DNA from: Fusobacterium sp.
GTDB lineage: Bacteria; Fusobacteriota; Fusobacteriia; Fusobacteriales; Fusobacteriaceae
Length of the DNA: 64,000 bases
Reading direction: 5' to 3'
Assembly: GCA_019416865.1 (NCBI GenBank)
Contig: DXWL01000006.1
Coordinates: 1 to 64,000 of the forward strand
The notes under the pieces were generated by a model. The model did not search any database. It saw only the letters and a list, made by a program, of their open reading frames with translations, and had not been told where the DNA came from. This document shows positions 24,483 to 33,090 of this stretch, piece by piece (position 1 is the stretch's first letter; every line of letters begins with the position of its first letter). The position numbers and the translations under genes were made by a program.

Positions 24483-25782
24483 TTTCTTTCTCCTTCTGTC
24501 TTTTATCCTTTTCTATTTCAGCAAGAACTATATCTCTATATTCTGCAAAAAGATTTTCAATATCTCTATATTTTTCCAAATCAATTTCTGTTTCATAAAA
24601 GCCGTCTGTTTCATCTTTTTTAGAAACTATATGTTCTGCTGCTCTCTCTCCAAAAACAAGACTTTCTAAAAGGGAGTTACTTGCTAGTCTATTCGCTCCA
24701 TGAACACCATTACAGCTTGTTTCTCCTGCTGCGTAAAGATTTTTCATTGAAGTCATACTGTTTGAGTCAACCTCTATTCCTCCCATAAAATAATGTTGTG
24801 CTGGAACAACTGGGATACATTCTTTTTCAGGATCATACCCCTCTTCTATACATTTTTTTACAATATTTGGAAATCTTTTTTTAATATCTATTCCTTTTTG
24901 AATAACAGCTCTCATATCAAGCCATACATGAGATGTTTCATCTTTTTTCATCTGCTCATATATTTTTTCTGTAAGTTTATCTCTTGGAATAAGCTCATCT
25001 GTAAAACGCTTAAAATTTTTATCATAAAGAAGAGCCCCCTCTCCTCTTACAGATTCAGAAACTAAAAATTTTCTTCCTGGTTTTTGAGAATACAGTGATG
25101 TCGGATGAATCTGTACATATCCCACATCTTTTAATTTTATATTGTGTTTTACAGCTATTGCTAAGGCATCACCTGTAAGATGAGGGAAGTTTGTAGAGTG
25201 AGAATATACCCCTCCCACACCTCCTGTTGCAAGAATTATATCGTGAGCATATACAGGAATAATTTCTTCATCTTTTGTTTTTATTATCATTCCTTTGGAA
25301 ATATTATTTTCACTTATAAGATCAATCATAACTGTTTTAGTAAAAACAGTTATGTTTTTTCTTTTTTGTACAGTAAACAAAAGTTTTTTTGTTATCTCTT
25401 CTCCTGTAATATCATCATGATATAAAATACGAGGTTTAGAGTGAGCTGCTTCACGAGTATATGCAAGTTCTCCATTTTCTTTTCTAAAATCTACTCCAAA
25501 AGAGATGAGTTTATTTATCACCTCTCTTGATGAATTTATCATTATCTCTACAGATTCTTTTTTATTTTTATAATGTCCTGCTCTTAAAGTATCTTCCATA
25601 AAACTTTCAAAATCATTCTCATCTCTTTGAACACAAATACCTCCCTGTGCAAGAAAAGAATCACTTTCTTCAAGTTCTCCCTTTGTTATCATTAATATTT
25701 TTTTACTTTCGGGAAGATGAAGAGCTGCAAAACAACCTGCCACACCTGTCCCGGCAATTATTACATCATATTTTCTATCCAT
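24475..25782 (-). CDS. nadB: L-aspartate oxidase
   Basis: A 435-residue FAD enzyme that oxidises L-aspartate to iminoaspartate. FAD site IIAGTGVAGCFAALHLP, the DSFLAQGGI region, ATGGVGGVYSHSTN and the C-terminal GETSCNGVHGANRLASNSL are present. It is about 100 residues shorter than E. coli NadB and lacks most of the C-terminal helical domain, as in some other anaerobes. Under anaerobic conditions the electron acceptor is likely fumarate (known of the family). It follows nadA by 14 bp. Confidence 0.95.
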   Translation of the reverse strand: MDRKYDVIIAGTGVAGCFAALHLPESKKILMITKGELEESDSFLAQGGICVQRDENDFESFMEDTLRAGHYKNKKESVEIMINSSREVINKLISFGVDFRKENGELAYTREAAHSKPRILYHDDITGEEITKKLLFTVQKRKNITVFTKTVMIDLISENNISKGMIIKTKDEEIIPVYAHDIILATGGVGGVYSHSTNFPHLTGDALAIAVKHNIKLKDVGYVQIHPTSLYSQKPGRKFLVSESVRGEGALLYDKNFKRFTDELIPRDKLTEKIYEQMKKDETSHVWLDMRAVIQKGIDIKKRFPNIVKKCIEEGYDPEKECIPVVPAQHYFMGGIEVDSNSMTSMKNLYAAGETSCNGVHGANRLASNSLLESLVFGERAAEHIVSKKDETDGFYETEIDLEKYRDIENLFAEYRDIVLAEIEKDKRQKEKENE

Positions 25783-25796
25783 TTTACTCTCCTTAA

Positions 25797-26705
25797 TTAC
25801 TCTGCCAATTTAAGCATATTTTCAAGAGGCTTACAGGCATCTTCTATCAGGTTCTCTTTCATTTCCACTTTATTACTATTATTTTCAAGAACATCTATAA
25901 TTTTATCCAATGTTATTTTTTTCATATCTTCACAAACAAATCTTTCTTTTGGAAAATAAAAGTTTTTATCAGGATTTTTCTCTTCTAACTCATATAAAAC
26001 TCCCTCTTCTGTACAGACAATAAAATCTTTTTTACTGCTTCCTGATGCGTATTTTATAATTCCAGAAGTACTTCCCACAAAATCTCCCATTGCAACTACA
26101 TCTTCTCTGCATTCTGGATGAACAAGAATTTCTGCTTCCGGATATCTGTTTTTCAGATTTATAACCTCATCTAAACTTAGAGAATCATGTACATGGCACC
26201 AGCCCTCATTAAAAATAAAATTTTTATCAGGAACTTGCTCTGATATATAGTGAGCAAGATGCTTATCAGGAATAAAAAATATATTTTTTTGAGATAAATT
26301 TTTAACTATTTTAAGAGCATTAGCTGAAGTTACACATACATCAGAGTGAGCTTTTAATTCTGCTGTTGAATTTACATAACATACAACTGCTAAATCTTCA
26401 TATTTTTCCTTTACTTTTTTTATTTTTTCTACATCTGCCATATGTGCCATAGGACAATCTGCATTGCTATCTGGAAGAAGTACAGTTTTATTTGGATTAA
26501 GAAGTTTTACACTTTCTCCCATAAATGATACTCCACACATAACAATTATATCTTCTTTCACTTCTCTTGCTTTTTCACTTAAAAAATACGAATCTCCAAC
26601 ATAATCTGCTGCTTTCTGTATCTCTTTATCTGTATAGTAATGAGCCAGTATCACTGCATTTTTTTCTTTTTTCAGCTTATTTAACAGCTCCATCTTATTT
26701 TCCAT
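25797..26705 (-). CDS. nadA: Quinolinate synthase
   Basis: A 302-residue [4Fe-4S] enzyme that condenses iminoaspartate with dihydroxyacetone phosphate to quinolinate. Motifs AHYYTDKEIQKAADYVGDS, MCGVSFMGESVKLLNP (first cluster Cys), LVHPECREDV and FVCEDMKKI supply the three cluster cysteines. I place the start at the ATG at 26705, right after AGGAGG. An in-frame extension to 26807 crosses the promoter and operator and is not likely translated. First gene of the nadABC-niaR operon. Confidence 0.96.
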   Translation of the reverse strand: MENKMELLNKLKKEKNAVILAHYYTDKEIQKAADYVGDSYFLSEKAREVKEDIIVMCGVSFMGESVKLLNPNKTVLLPDSNADCPMAHMADVEKIKKVKEKYEDLAVVCYVNSTAELKAHSDVCVTSANALKIVKNLSQKNIFFIPDKHLAHYISEQVPDKNFIFNEGWCHVHDSLSLDEVINLKNRYPEAEILVHPECREDVVAMGDFVGSTSGIIKYASGSSKKDFIVCTEEGVLYELEEKNPDKNFYFPKERFVCEDMKKITLDKIIDVLENNSNKVEMKENLIEDACKPLENMLKLAE

Positions 26706-26734
26706 TTTTCCTCCTGTAATATTAACTATATTTA

Positions 26735-26752
26735 CAACTGTCTTGTCAGTTG
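26735..26752. promoter_or_regulatory. Probable NiaR operator before nadA
   Basis: Inverted repeat CAACTG TCTTGT CAGTTG lies at the expected transcription start, immediately downstream of the -10 box. The operon encodes NiaR itself, and the TGTCTTG-containing palindrome resembles NiaR sites as I remember them from Firmicutes. The assignment is by position and resemblance. Confidence 0.65.
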
Positions 26753-26754
26753 AT

Positions 26755-26783
26755 AGGATATCATAATTATCTATTTTTTTCAA
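26755..26783 (-). promoter_or_regulatory. Promoter of the nadABC-niaR operon
   Basis: TTGAAA (26778-26783), a 17-bp spacer and TATCCT (26755-26760) on the minus strand, about 50 bp before the nadA start codon. Confidence 0.7.
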
Positions 26784-26841
26784 GGAATAAAATTTATTTT
26801 GTTTCATAATAATTTTTTTCGTTCTATTTTAAAATAAATAT

Positions 26842-26870
26842 TTGACATTTATATTTTTTTATGTTATTTT
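26842..26870 (+). promoter_or_regulatory. Promoter of the MgtC-family gene
   Basis: TTGACA (26842-26847), a 17-bp spacer and TATTTT (26865-26870). It leaves a leader of about 120 nt before the start codon. Confidence 0.65.
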
Positions 26871-26890
26871 AGTGTAAAGAGAATGTAAAA

Positions 26891-26963
26891 ATAAAAAGCG
26901 TGTGATCTGTGAGCTAATTAAGTTCTGAAGTTTTTAAGCCTCAGGATTTTTTAGCTTTTTTAT
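26891..26963 (+). promoter_or_regulatory. Attenuator-like structured leader of the MgtC-family gene
   Basis: A terminator-like long hairpin: AGCTAA (26912-26917) pairs with TTAGCT (26951-26956), an inner stem TTCTGA (26923-26928) pairs with TCAGGA (26941-26946), and a T run follows from 26957. ATAAAAAGC (26891-26899) can instead pair with GCTTTTTTAT (26954-26963), a possible competing structure. I do not recognise it as a known riboswitch class. Confidence 0.5.
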
Positions 26964-26996
26964 TTTTATGTAATTTTATATTTGGGGTGAATTTTT

Positions 26997-27731
26997 ATGA
27001 TTACAATGGATCCAGCAATGATGAGAAACTTTACTTCTGTTCTCACTATTCAAGAAGTAATCCTAAGAATAATAATGGCCATTCTTATAGGAGGAATAAT
27101 TGGATATGAGAGAGGACACAGCAACCGTCCTGCAGGTTTTCGTACGCATATTTTAGTGTGTCTTGGTGCAACTATCGTATCTCTTACAGAGGAACAGCTA
27201 AGAATAAATTCTTTGGGATTTGCTCTTACTCATCCTGATATTGCTCCTCTTTTAAAAATCGACATAAGCCGTATTAGTGCTCAAGTAGTAAGTGGTATAG
27301 GATTTTTAGGAGCAGGAACTATTATGAGAGATAAAGGAGTAATAGGTGGACTTACAACAGCAGCTTCCATATGGGCGACAGGGTGTATAGGACTTGGAAT
27401 TGGATGGGGATTTTATTTTCTTGCAATTCCTTCAGGAATAGCTATTTTAATTGTTCTTGTTACTTTGAAAAAAGTAGAACGTTCCCTTATTGATAATAAG
27501 CATATTGTTAAAATCATCGTTCAATTCAGACAAGGAACAAGATATACAGATAATCTTCTGGCAACTTATGAAACATTAAAAAGAATGGATGTTAAAATTA
27601 AAAACTTAAAGAAAGATACTGATGAGAATAAAATTTTATATGTTCTTATTATGTCTAAACAAATGGAAGCTTTTGAACTTATGTCTGAGCTTTCGAAATG
27701 TGATCATGTATCACAGGTACAAGTTCCATAA
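26997..27731 (+). CDS. MgtC/SapB family membrane protein
   Basis: A 244-residue membrane protein. The N-terminal half has the MgtC-family motifs IGGIIGYERGHSNRPAGFRTH and LVCLGAT followed by GIGFLGAGTIMRD and GGLTTAASIWATGCIGLG. The cytoplasmic C-terminal part (about 165-244) is ACT-like. Family members are linked to growth in low Mg2+, membrane potential and virulence; this one cannot be assigned more exactly. It is the only plus-strand gene right of 11.2 kb and has its own promoter and a structured leader. Confidence 0.9.
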   Translation: MITMDPAMMRNFTSVLTIQEVILRIIMAILIGGIIGYERGHSNRPAGFRTHILVCLGATIVSLTEEQLRINSLGFALTHPDIAPLLKIDISRISAQVVSGIGFLGAGTIMRDKGVIGGLTTAASIWATGCIGLGIGWGFYFLAIPSGIAILIVLVTLKKVERSLIDNKHIVKIIVQFRQGTRYTDNLLATYETLKRMDVKIKNLKKDTDENKILYVLIMSKQMEAFELMSELSKCDHVSQVQVP

Positions 27732-27737
27732 AATAAA

Positions 27738-27775
27738 AAACTGCTGCAAATTGTTTTTCAAATCTGCGGCAGTTT
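27738..27775. terminator. Bidirectional terminator between the MgtC-family gene and era
   Basis: Stem AAACTGCTGCA / TGCGGCAGTTT (one G-U pair) with a 16-nt loop. A T run follows on the plus strand (27777-27782) and an A run precedes it, so it can serve both convergent genes. Confidence 0.75.
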
Positions 27776-27781
27776 ATTTTT

Positions 27782-28675
27782 TTAATCCTCTGCAAAATAT
27801 CCAAGTTCTTTAAGGAATGGTTTTTTCTTTCTCCAATCCTCTTTCACTTTTACCCAAAGATTTAAGTAGATCTCTTTTCCAAGAAGAATTTCTATCTCTC
27901 TTCTCGCTTCTGTTCCTATATCTTTAAGCATTTTTCCGTTTTTTCCGATAATAATGCCCTTCTGAGAATCTCTTTCAACATAAATATTTATATCAAACTT
28001 ATCTTTTCCATTTTCTCTTCTTTCAACATTTATAATCTCTATTGCAATAGAGTGAGGAACTTCATCTCTTGTTCTAAGAAGGATTTTTTCTCTTACAATC
28101 TCTGTAATAATTCTATAAACAGGCATATCTGTATACATATCCTCTGGATAATACTGTATACCTTCTTCTAAAAATGGATCAATTGCATTAAGAAGTTTTG
28201 CAAGTCCTATTCCATATTCTCCTGCAATTTCTACAATTCCATCAAATTTTCCAAGTTTTTCTTCTACTTCTTTTTTCTTAGCTTCAATCTCTTCATTTGT
28301 AAGTTTATCAATTTTATTTATTACTAAGACTCTTGGAGTTCTTCTTGCTTCCATAATTCTTTCCATTACAAATTCGTCCCCTGTACTTATCTCCTGAGAA
28401 CCATCAAGAATCATAAGTATAAGGTCTACATCTTTTAAAATTTTTATTGCACTGTTTGTCATATATTCACCTAAAAGATGTTTAGGTTTGTGTATTCCAG
28501 GAGTGTCAATAAAAACATACTGGTTTCCATTGACATTTAAAATTCCTTTTATTGTATCTCTTGTTGTTCCTGCTTTATCTGAAACAATTGCTACTTTTTC
28601 ACTTACTAATTTATTTATCAAAGTAGATTTTCCTACATTTGGTCTTCCTACAACTGCTATAAATCCAGCTTTCAT
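27782..28675 (-). CDS. era: GTPase Era
   Basis: A 297-residue ribosome-assembly GTPase. G1 GRPNVGKSTL, G2 region with TTRDTI, G3 DTPGIHKP, and G4 NKID are followed by a C-terminal KH domain with IIGKNGKMLKDIG. It binds the 3' end of 16S rRNA and helps mature the small subunit. Last gene of the ftsX-envC-nadK-recN-xer-like-era run on the minus strand; it starts 5 bp after the Xer-like gene. Confidence 0.97.
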   Translation of the reverse strand: MKAGFIAVVGRPNVGKSTLINKLVSEKVAIVSDKAGTTRDTIKGILNVNGNQYVFIDTPGIHKPKHLLGEYMTNSAIKILKDVDLILMILDGSQEISTGDEFVMERIMEARRTPRVLVINKIDKLTNEEIEAKKKEVEEKLGKFDGIVEIAGEYGIGLAKLLNAIDPFLEEGIQYYPEDMYTDMPVYRIITEIVREKILLRTRDEVPHSIAIEIINVERRENGKDKFDINIYVERDSQKGIIIGKNGKMLKDIGTEARREIEILLGKEIYLNLWVKVKEDWRKKKPFLKELGYFAED

Positions 28676-28680
28676 CTGTT

Positions 28681-29490
28681 CTAATCATCTCCTATTCTTA
28701 TTCTGAAATATTCTTCTCTTATTCTTTCTGTAAAATCCTCTTTTTTCTCCTGTAAAATCTCTCTTCTTTCATGCTGACATCTGTTCTTTATCATACTTGG
28801 CTGAACTTCTCTTTCAATTCCTGCTTTTACACCATATTTCATAAACCTTGCCCGAAAATTTTGGATACTCAAATCACAAAATATTTTATCATCTCCAGCA
28901 TATTTTTCTTTTATTACACTGCTTCTGAATTTTTCCACATATTCCTTAAGCTCTTCTCTGCTCTCTTCTGAAAGTTCTACAATTATATACTCATTGCTTG
29001 TTCTTACAATAAAAGATTGATAATCTGCCTTTTTCATTTCTGAAATTTTAAGATTTAAAATCTCTGTTATCTGCATTCCTGTTTCTGCAAGAAGTTTTAT
29101 AATTATTCTGTCCCTTCTGCCCTTTCCGTTTTCCTCGCAGGAATTTATTATATCTCTCAGTTCATTCAGTTCAATTTTATCAGTATTTTTTATAAAAGCT
29201 CTAGACATTGTAATCTCTTCTGCAGGAGAAACTTCTATAATCTCATTTTTCAATAAAAATTTGTAAAAACTTTTTATTGAACTAACTTTACGGATTATTG
29301 AATTTTCAAGATATTTAGTTTCCATAAACTTTATATAAGCTGTAATATCCTCAGTTTCTGTATCTTCATAATTTTTTTCACCAAGAAATATTTTAAAATC
29401 TTCAATATCTTTTTTATACATATTAAGACTTGTTTCAGCCACTGTTTCTCTTTTTCTCATTGAATCAAGAAACTTTTCCAATAAATCCAT
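28681..29490 (-). CDS. XerC/XerD-like protein with degenerate catalytic residues
   Basis: A 269-residue protein with a SAM-like core-binding domain (about 1-85) and a tyrosine-recombinase-like domain. The region matching Xer motif TGLRVSEL reads TGMQITEI, so the first catalytic Arg is Gln. The HxxRH box aligns with PSMIKN without His or Arg, and the GH...YTH nucleophile motif is absent at the C-terminus. It therefore looks inactive as a recombinase and may have a structural or DNA-binding role. It sits between recN and era with normal ribosome binding site and spacing, so the gene is not decaying. Confidence 0.75.
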   Translation of the reverse strand: MDLLEKFLDSMRKRETVAETSLNMYKKDIEDFKIFLGEKNYEDTETEDITAYIKFMETKYLENSIIRKVSSIKSFYKFLLKNEIIEVSPAEEITMSRAFIKNTDKIELNELRDIINSCEENGKGRRDRIIIKLLAETGMQITEILNLKISEMKKADYQSFIVRTSNEYIIVELSEESREELKEYVEKFRSSVIKEKYAGDDKIFCDLSIQNFRARFMKYGVKAGIEREVQPSMIKNRCQHERREILQEKKEDFTERIREEYFRIRIGDD

Positions 29491-29501
29491 AAATTTACTC
29501 C

Positions 29502-31163
29502 TTATTCCTCTGAAAGCAGTTCTTTAGCATGACTTATCACTGCATCTGAAATATTTTGTCCTGCAAGCATTCTTGCAATTTCCTTTACTCTTCCCTCTTC
29601 ATTAAGCTTTCTTACAGTAGTAACAGTTTTTTCATGTTCCGTTTTCTTTTCAATATAAAACTGTTCACTGGCTTTTGAAGCTATAGCAGGAGAATGGGTA
29701 ATACAGATTACCTGTGCATTTCTTCCAATCTCTTTTAGTTTTGAGGCAATTTTTCTTACAGTTTCTCCTCCCACTCCTGTATCTATTTCATCAAAAATTA
29801 AAATAGGAATATTATCTACATGGGAAAATATAACTTTAAGAGCCAACATAATTCTGCTGACCTCTCCCCCTGAAGCAATTTTTTGCAGAGGTTTTGGTTT
29901 CTGTCCTGCATTTGTTGAGATAAAAAACTCAATACCATCTGAACCATTCCTTGACATTGTTTCTTTTTCTTCAAGAAGAATTTTAAATTCTGCATCTTTC
30001 ATATTAAGATATGTAAGTTCATCTCCAAGCTGTTTTTCTATCTTCTCAATACATTTTTTTCTTACATCTCTTAATTCAAAGGCATATTTCCAATAAGATG
30101 CTCTGGCAGCCTCTCTTTCCTGTATAAGTTTTTTTACTTGAAAATTACTGTCATCAAGATTTTTTAATTTTTTCTCAATGTCATTTCTATACTCTAATAT
30201 TTCATCAATTGTGCTTCCATATTTATTTTTTAATTTTCCTATAGCATCAAGTCTTGAAATTACCTCTTCAAGTCTTCCTTCATCTACTTCAATATCTTCA
30301 TTAAGACTTTCCATAGAACTTACACAATCTTCTAAATCATAATAGACTCTTTCAAGTCTTTCAAGATTTTCCTGAAACTCCTCTCCATAATCTGCTATCA
30401 TTTCAAGATTTTTTTTACTTGCATAAATAATACTCAGAGCATTTACCTCTCCATTTTTTAGACAGGCTTCTGCCATAGAAAGTTTTTCTTTTATTTTTCC
30501 TGCATTAAAAAGTTTTTTATATTCACTTTCTAAAAGTTCATCTTCATTTTTTACAAGTTTTACCTTATCTATCTCATCCAGCTGAAATTCATAAAACTCT
30601 TTTTTCTCTCTCAGCTCCTTTTTTTCCTCATCAATTCTTTCGATTTTTCTGTCCAGACGAATAAAATCGTCTAAAGATATTTCCAGATTCTTTCTTATCT
30701 CTTTTGTTTGATCCTCTGTAAACTTATCTAAAAGTTTAATATGATTTTCTCTGTTTAAAAGCATCTGATGAGAGTGCTGTCCAACAATATCTACAAGAGT
30801 TCCCATTATCTCTTTAAGACCAGAAACCGGAACTCTCATATTATTTACAAAGGCTTTTCCCTTTCCTTTGCTGTCCATCGTTCTTCTTACTATTACCTCT
30901 CCGTCCTCTGCTTCTATTCCAAGCTCTTCAAGTTCCTTCTCCTGCTCACTATTTACACTGAAAACCCCTTGAGCTACCAAAAGTTTTTCTCCATCACGAA
31001 GCATCTCTATATTTGTTTTTTCCCCTATAAGAAGATTTATTCCACTTAAAATAATTGACTTTCCAGCTCCTGTTTCTCCTGTAAGAGTTATTAAGCCCTC
31101 TCCAAATTCCAAATCAAGTTTTTCTATTATAGCTAAATTTTCTATCTGAAGTTCTTTTAACAT
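29502..31163 (-). CDS. recN: DNA repair protein RecN
   Basis: A 553-residue SMC-like ATPase. Walker A TGETGAGKSIIL is near the N-terminus, a long coiled coil lies at about 150-360, and the ABC signature and Walker B are in KIASGGEVSRIMLALK and ILIFDEIDTGVGGETV. It helps hold and align broken DNA ends for recombination. The start overlaps the nadK stop by seven bases. Confidence 0.96.
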   Translation of the reverse strand: MLKELQIENLAIIEKLDLEFGEGLITLTGETGAGKSIILSGINLLIGEKTNIEMLRDGEKLLVAQGVFSVNSEQEKELEELGIEAEDGEVIVRRTMDSKGKGKAFVNNMRVPVSGLKEIMGTLVDIVGQHSHQMLLNRENHIKLLDKFTEDQTKEIRKNLEISLDDFIRLDRKIERIDEEKKELREKKEFYEFQLDEIDKVKLVKNEDELLESEYKKLFNAGKIKEKLSMAEACLKNGEVNALSIIYASKKNLEMIADYGEEFQENLERLERVYYDLEDCVSSMESLNEDIEVDEGRLEEVISRLDAIGKLKNKYGSTIDEILEYRNDIEKKLKNLDDSNFQVKKLIQEREAARASYWKYAFELRDVRKKCIEKIEKQLGDELTYLNMKDAEFKILLEEKETMSRNGSDGIEFFISTNAGQKPKPLQKIASGGEVSRIMLALKVIFSHVDNIPILIFDEIDTGVGGETVRKIASKLKEIGRNAQVICITHSPAIASKASEQFYIEKKTEHEKTVTTVRKLNEEGRVKEIARMLAGQNISDAVISHAKELLSEE

Positions 31164-31969
31164 AGATTATCTCCCCATTTCAGCTTTTCTTTAAGCACAG
31201 AATAATAATTTCTGTTTTTTGGCAAAAGAAGCTTTAATTTTTTATCAGAATACTTAACTTTAATCTCATCTTCTTTATCTATTTTTTTCCATAGTTCTCC
31301 ATCTACTATAGCAAAACTTTCTCTTTCACTCTCTTTTTCATCTTCTACTTTAACACATATATCTCTTTTTATATCTATAACAATAGGACGTGTTGTAAGA
31401 TTATGAGGTGCAATAGGAGTAATAAGCACTGCATCGAGATAATGAGATATAATAGGTCCTCCTGCTGAAAGAGAGTAAGCTGTTGAACCTGTTGGAGTGG
31501 ATATAATTACTCCATCTCCTCTATAGCAGTTTATCTTTCCTTTATCAGAATAAAGTCCGATTTTTACAGGCTTCTTAGCCATTCCCCCATTTGAAAAAAC
31601 CACTTCATTAAGAACTGTTCTTTTCTCTCCGTTTATCCAAATATCCAAAAGTCCTCTGCTGTCTATATGATAATCTCCTGCCAAATAAGAAGCACAAGCT
31701 TCTACTCCCTCTTCAGCCTTTATCTCTGTAAGAAACCCAAGACTTCCTGCATTTACTGCAATGACTGTGATATTTTCATTTTTTATTATTGTTTTAGCTG
31801 CACGAAGAAGAGTTCCATCTCCCCCAATTACAACTGCAAAATCTGCTTCATTTACATGATAATGAGAGAGAATTTCAACATTCTCCCTCTCAAGAAAATC
31901 TTTTATTTTTTTATAATTCATAACAGCTGCTGCTTTTTCTTCATTATAAAAAATGACACACTTTTTCAC
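31157..31969 (-). CDS. nadK: NAD kinase
   Basis: A 270-residue enzyme that phosphorylates NAD to NADP. The motifs GGDGTLLRA, NAGSLGFLTEI and the glycine-rich TPTGSTAYSLSAGGP are present. It uses a GTG start after a GGGGG ribosome binding site. It sits between the EnvC-like gene and recN with which it overlaps, so it belongs to this operon and not to the nadABC unit. Confidence 0.96.
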   Translation of the reverse strand: MKKCVIFYNEEKAAAVMNYKKIKDFLERENVEILSHYHVNEADFAVVIGGDGTLLRAAKTIIKNENITVIAVNAGSLGFLTEIKAEEGVEACASYLAGDYHIDSRGLLDIWINGEKRTVLNEVVFSNGGMAKKPVKIGLYSDKGKINCYRGDGVIISTPTGSTAYSLSAGGPIISHYLDAVLITPIAPHNLTTRPIVIDIKRDICVKVEDEKESERESFAIVDGELWKKIDKEDEIKVKYSDKKLKLLLPKNRNYYSVLKEKLKWGDNLC

Positions 31970-31986
31970 AGATTTCCCCCATATTT

Positions 31987-33090
31987 TTAAAACATTATTT
32001 CAGGATTTATAGGTTTCAAGTTAAATCTCATTTCGTAATAAAGGCTTGGTTTTCCTTCCGTTGAAAGTCCAAGTATTCCTATTGTTTCTCCAGCATTTAC
32101 CCTTTGGTTAACCTTTACTTTAGATGAAATTATATTTCCATATACTCCTATAGTATTATATCCATAATCTACCATTATAACTTTTCCAAGTCCCTGAAGT
32201 TTATCCACGTAAATTACTTTTCCGCTCATAGAAGCTTTTACTTCTGCTCCCAATTTTGAATTTATCTCTATCCCGTTACTTGCTACACCTTTTGTTTTTT
32301 CCTGCTTAAATCTTACAGAAATAGTTCCTGATACTGGTTTAACAGCTTTTCCTAAATTTTTCTGTGCCTTATCAAAATTTACATCTTTAGAAATAGTTGT
32401 TCTTTTTTTAATGATATCCTCTATCTCTTTTTCTATTCTTTGTTTTTCTTTTTGCAGGTTGCTTATTGTCTTTATATGACTGCTCTTTTCTGAGTTAAGT
32501 TTTTTGATAAGAGCATTTTTTTGCTCCTGTTTTCTAGCTATCTGCATTTTTTTAGTATTCAGCTGAGATTTAAGAGAGCTTAATTTCATTTTCTCTTTTT
32601 CAATATCAGCTTTTACTTCTGCTATACTTGACTGTACATCTTTTATTTTTGTCATTCTGTTTAAGTCTTCATACAGCACTTTTGCAAACTGTCTTTTTAA
32701 AATGCTTTCCTCTTCAAAACTTTTATACCCCTGACTTCTTCTCGACCATGCAATAATTTTGGCATCAAATTCAGCTTTTTTTCTCTGAAGTTCTTTTGAG
32801 TTAAAGCTCATATTTCTCTGCCCATAATCTATATTTTTAGATACTATTGCAATCTCTTCTTCTATTTTATCTCTATCCCTTTCAATCTCCTCGATATCTT
32901 TTTTTATCTCCTCAATCTGTTGGGCTATTGTTTTCTTCTCTATATCTATATTTTCAATTCTTTCGTTTTTAGCTTTTATCTCTTTGTCCAATTTTTCAAG
33001 CTGGGCCTTCATAGCATCTACATTTCCAGCTCCAAAAATTGTACAGGAAAAAACTACAAAAAAAATTACAAATTTTTTCACACCTTTCAT
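31987..33090 (-). CDS. EnvC-like murein hydrolase activator with degenerate M23 domain
   Basis: A 367-residue exported protein: signal peptide (about 1-20), a long coiled coil (about 25-235) and a C-terminal LytM/M23-like domain (about 255-367). The zinc ligands of active M23 peptidases are replaced: the first motif reads NGIEIN instead of HxGxD, the middle one GVYGNI instead of YxHL, and the last PSLYYEMRF instead of PHLHFE. It is thus probably a non-catalytic activator of cell-wall amidases, like E. coli EnvC. Its start overlaps the ftsX stop, which supports an FtsX partnership. Confidence 0.85.
   Translation of the reverse strand: MKGVKKFVIFFVVFSCTIFGAGNVDAMKAQLEKLDKEIKAKNERIENIDIEKKTIAQQIEEIKKDIEEIERDRDKIEEEIAIVSKNIDYGQRNMSFNSKELQRKKAEFDAKIIAWSRRSQGYKSFEEESILKRQFAKVLYEDLNRMTKIKDVQSSIAEVKADIEKEKMKLSSLKSQLNTKKMQIARKQEQKNALIKKLNSEKSSHIKTISNLQKEKQRIEKEIEDIIKKRTTISKDVNFDKAQKNLGKAVKPVSGTISVRFKQEKTKGVASNGIEINSKLGAEVKASMSGKVIYVDKLQGLGKVIMVDYGYNTIGVYGNIISSKVKVNQRVNAGETIGILGLSTEGKPSLYYEMRFNLKPINPEIMF

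Noticed and set aside
26697..26807. A longer NadA start at 26807
   Set aside because: The extension runs through the promoter and palindromic operator, and the ATG at 26705 has a perfect AGGAGG and matches the family N-terminus.
28681..29490. The Xer-like gene as an integrase of a mobile element
   Set aside because: No attachment-site repeats, phage or plasmid genes are nearby, the catalytic residues are lost, and the gene is embedded in a housekeeping operon.
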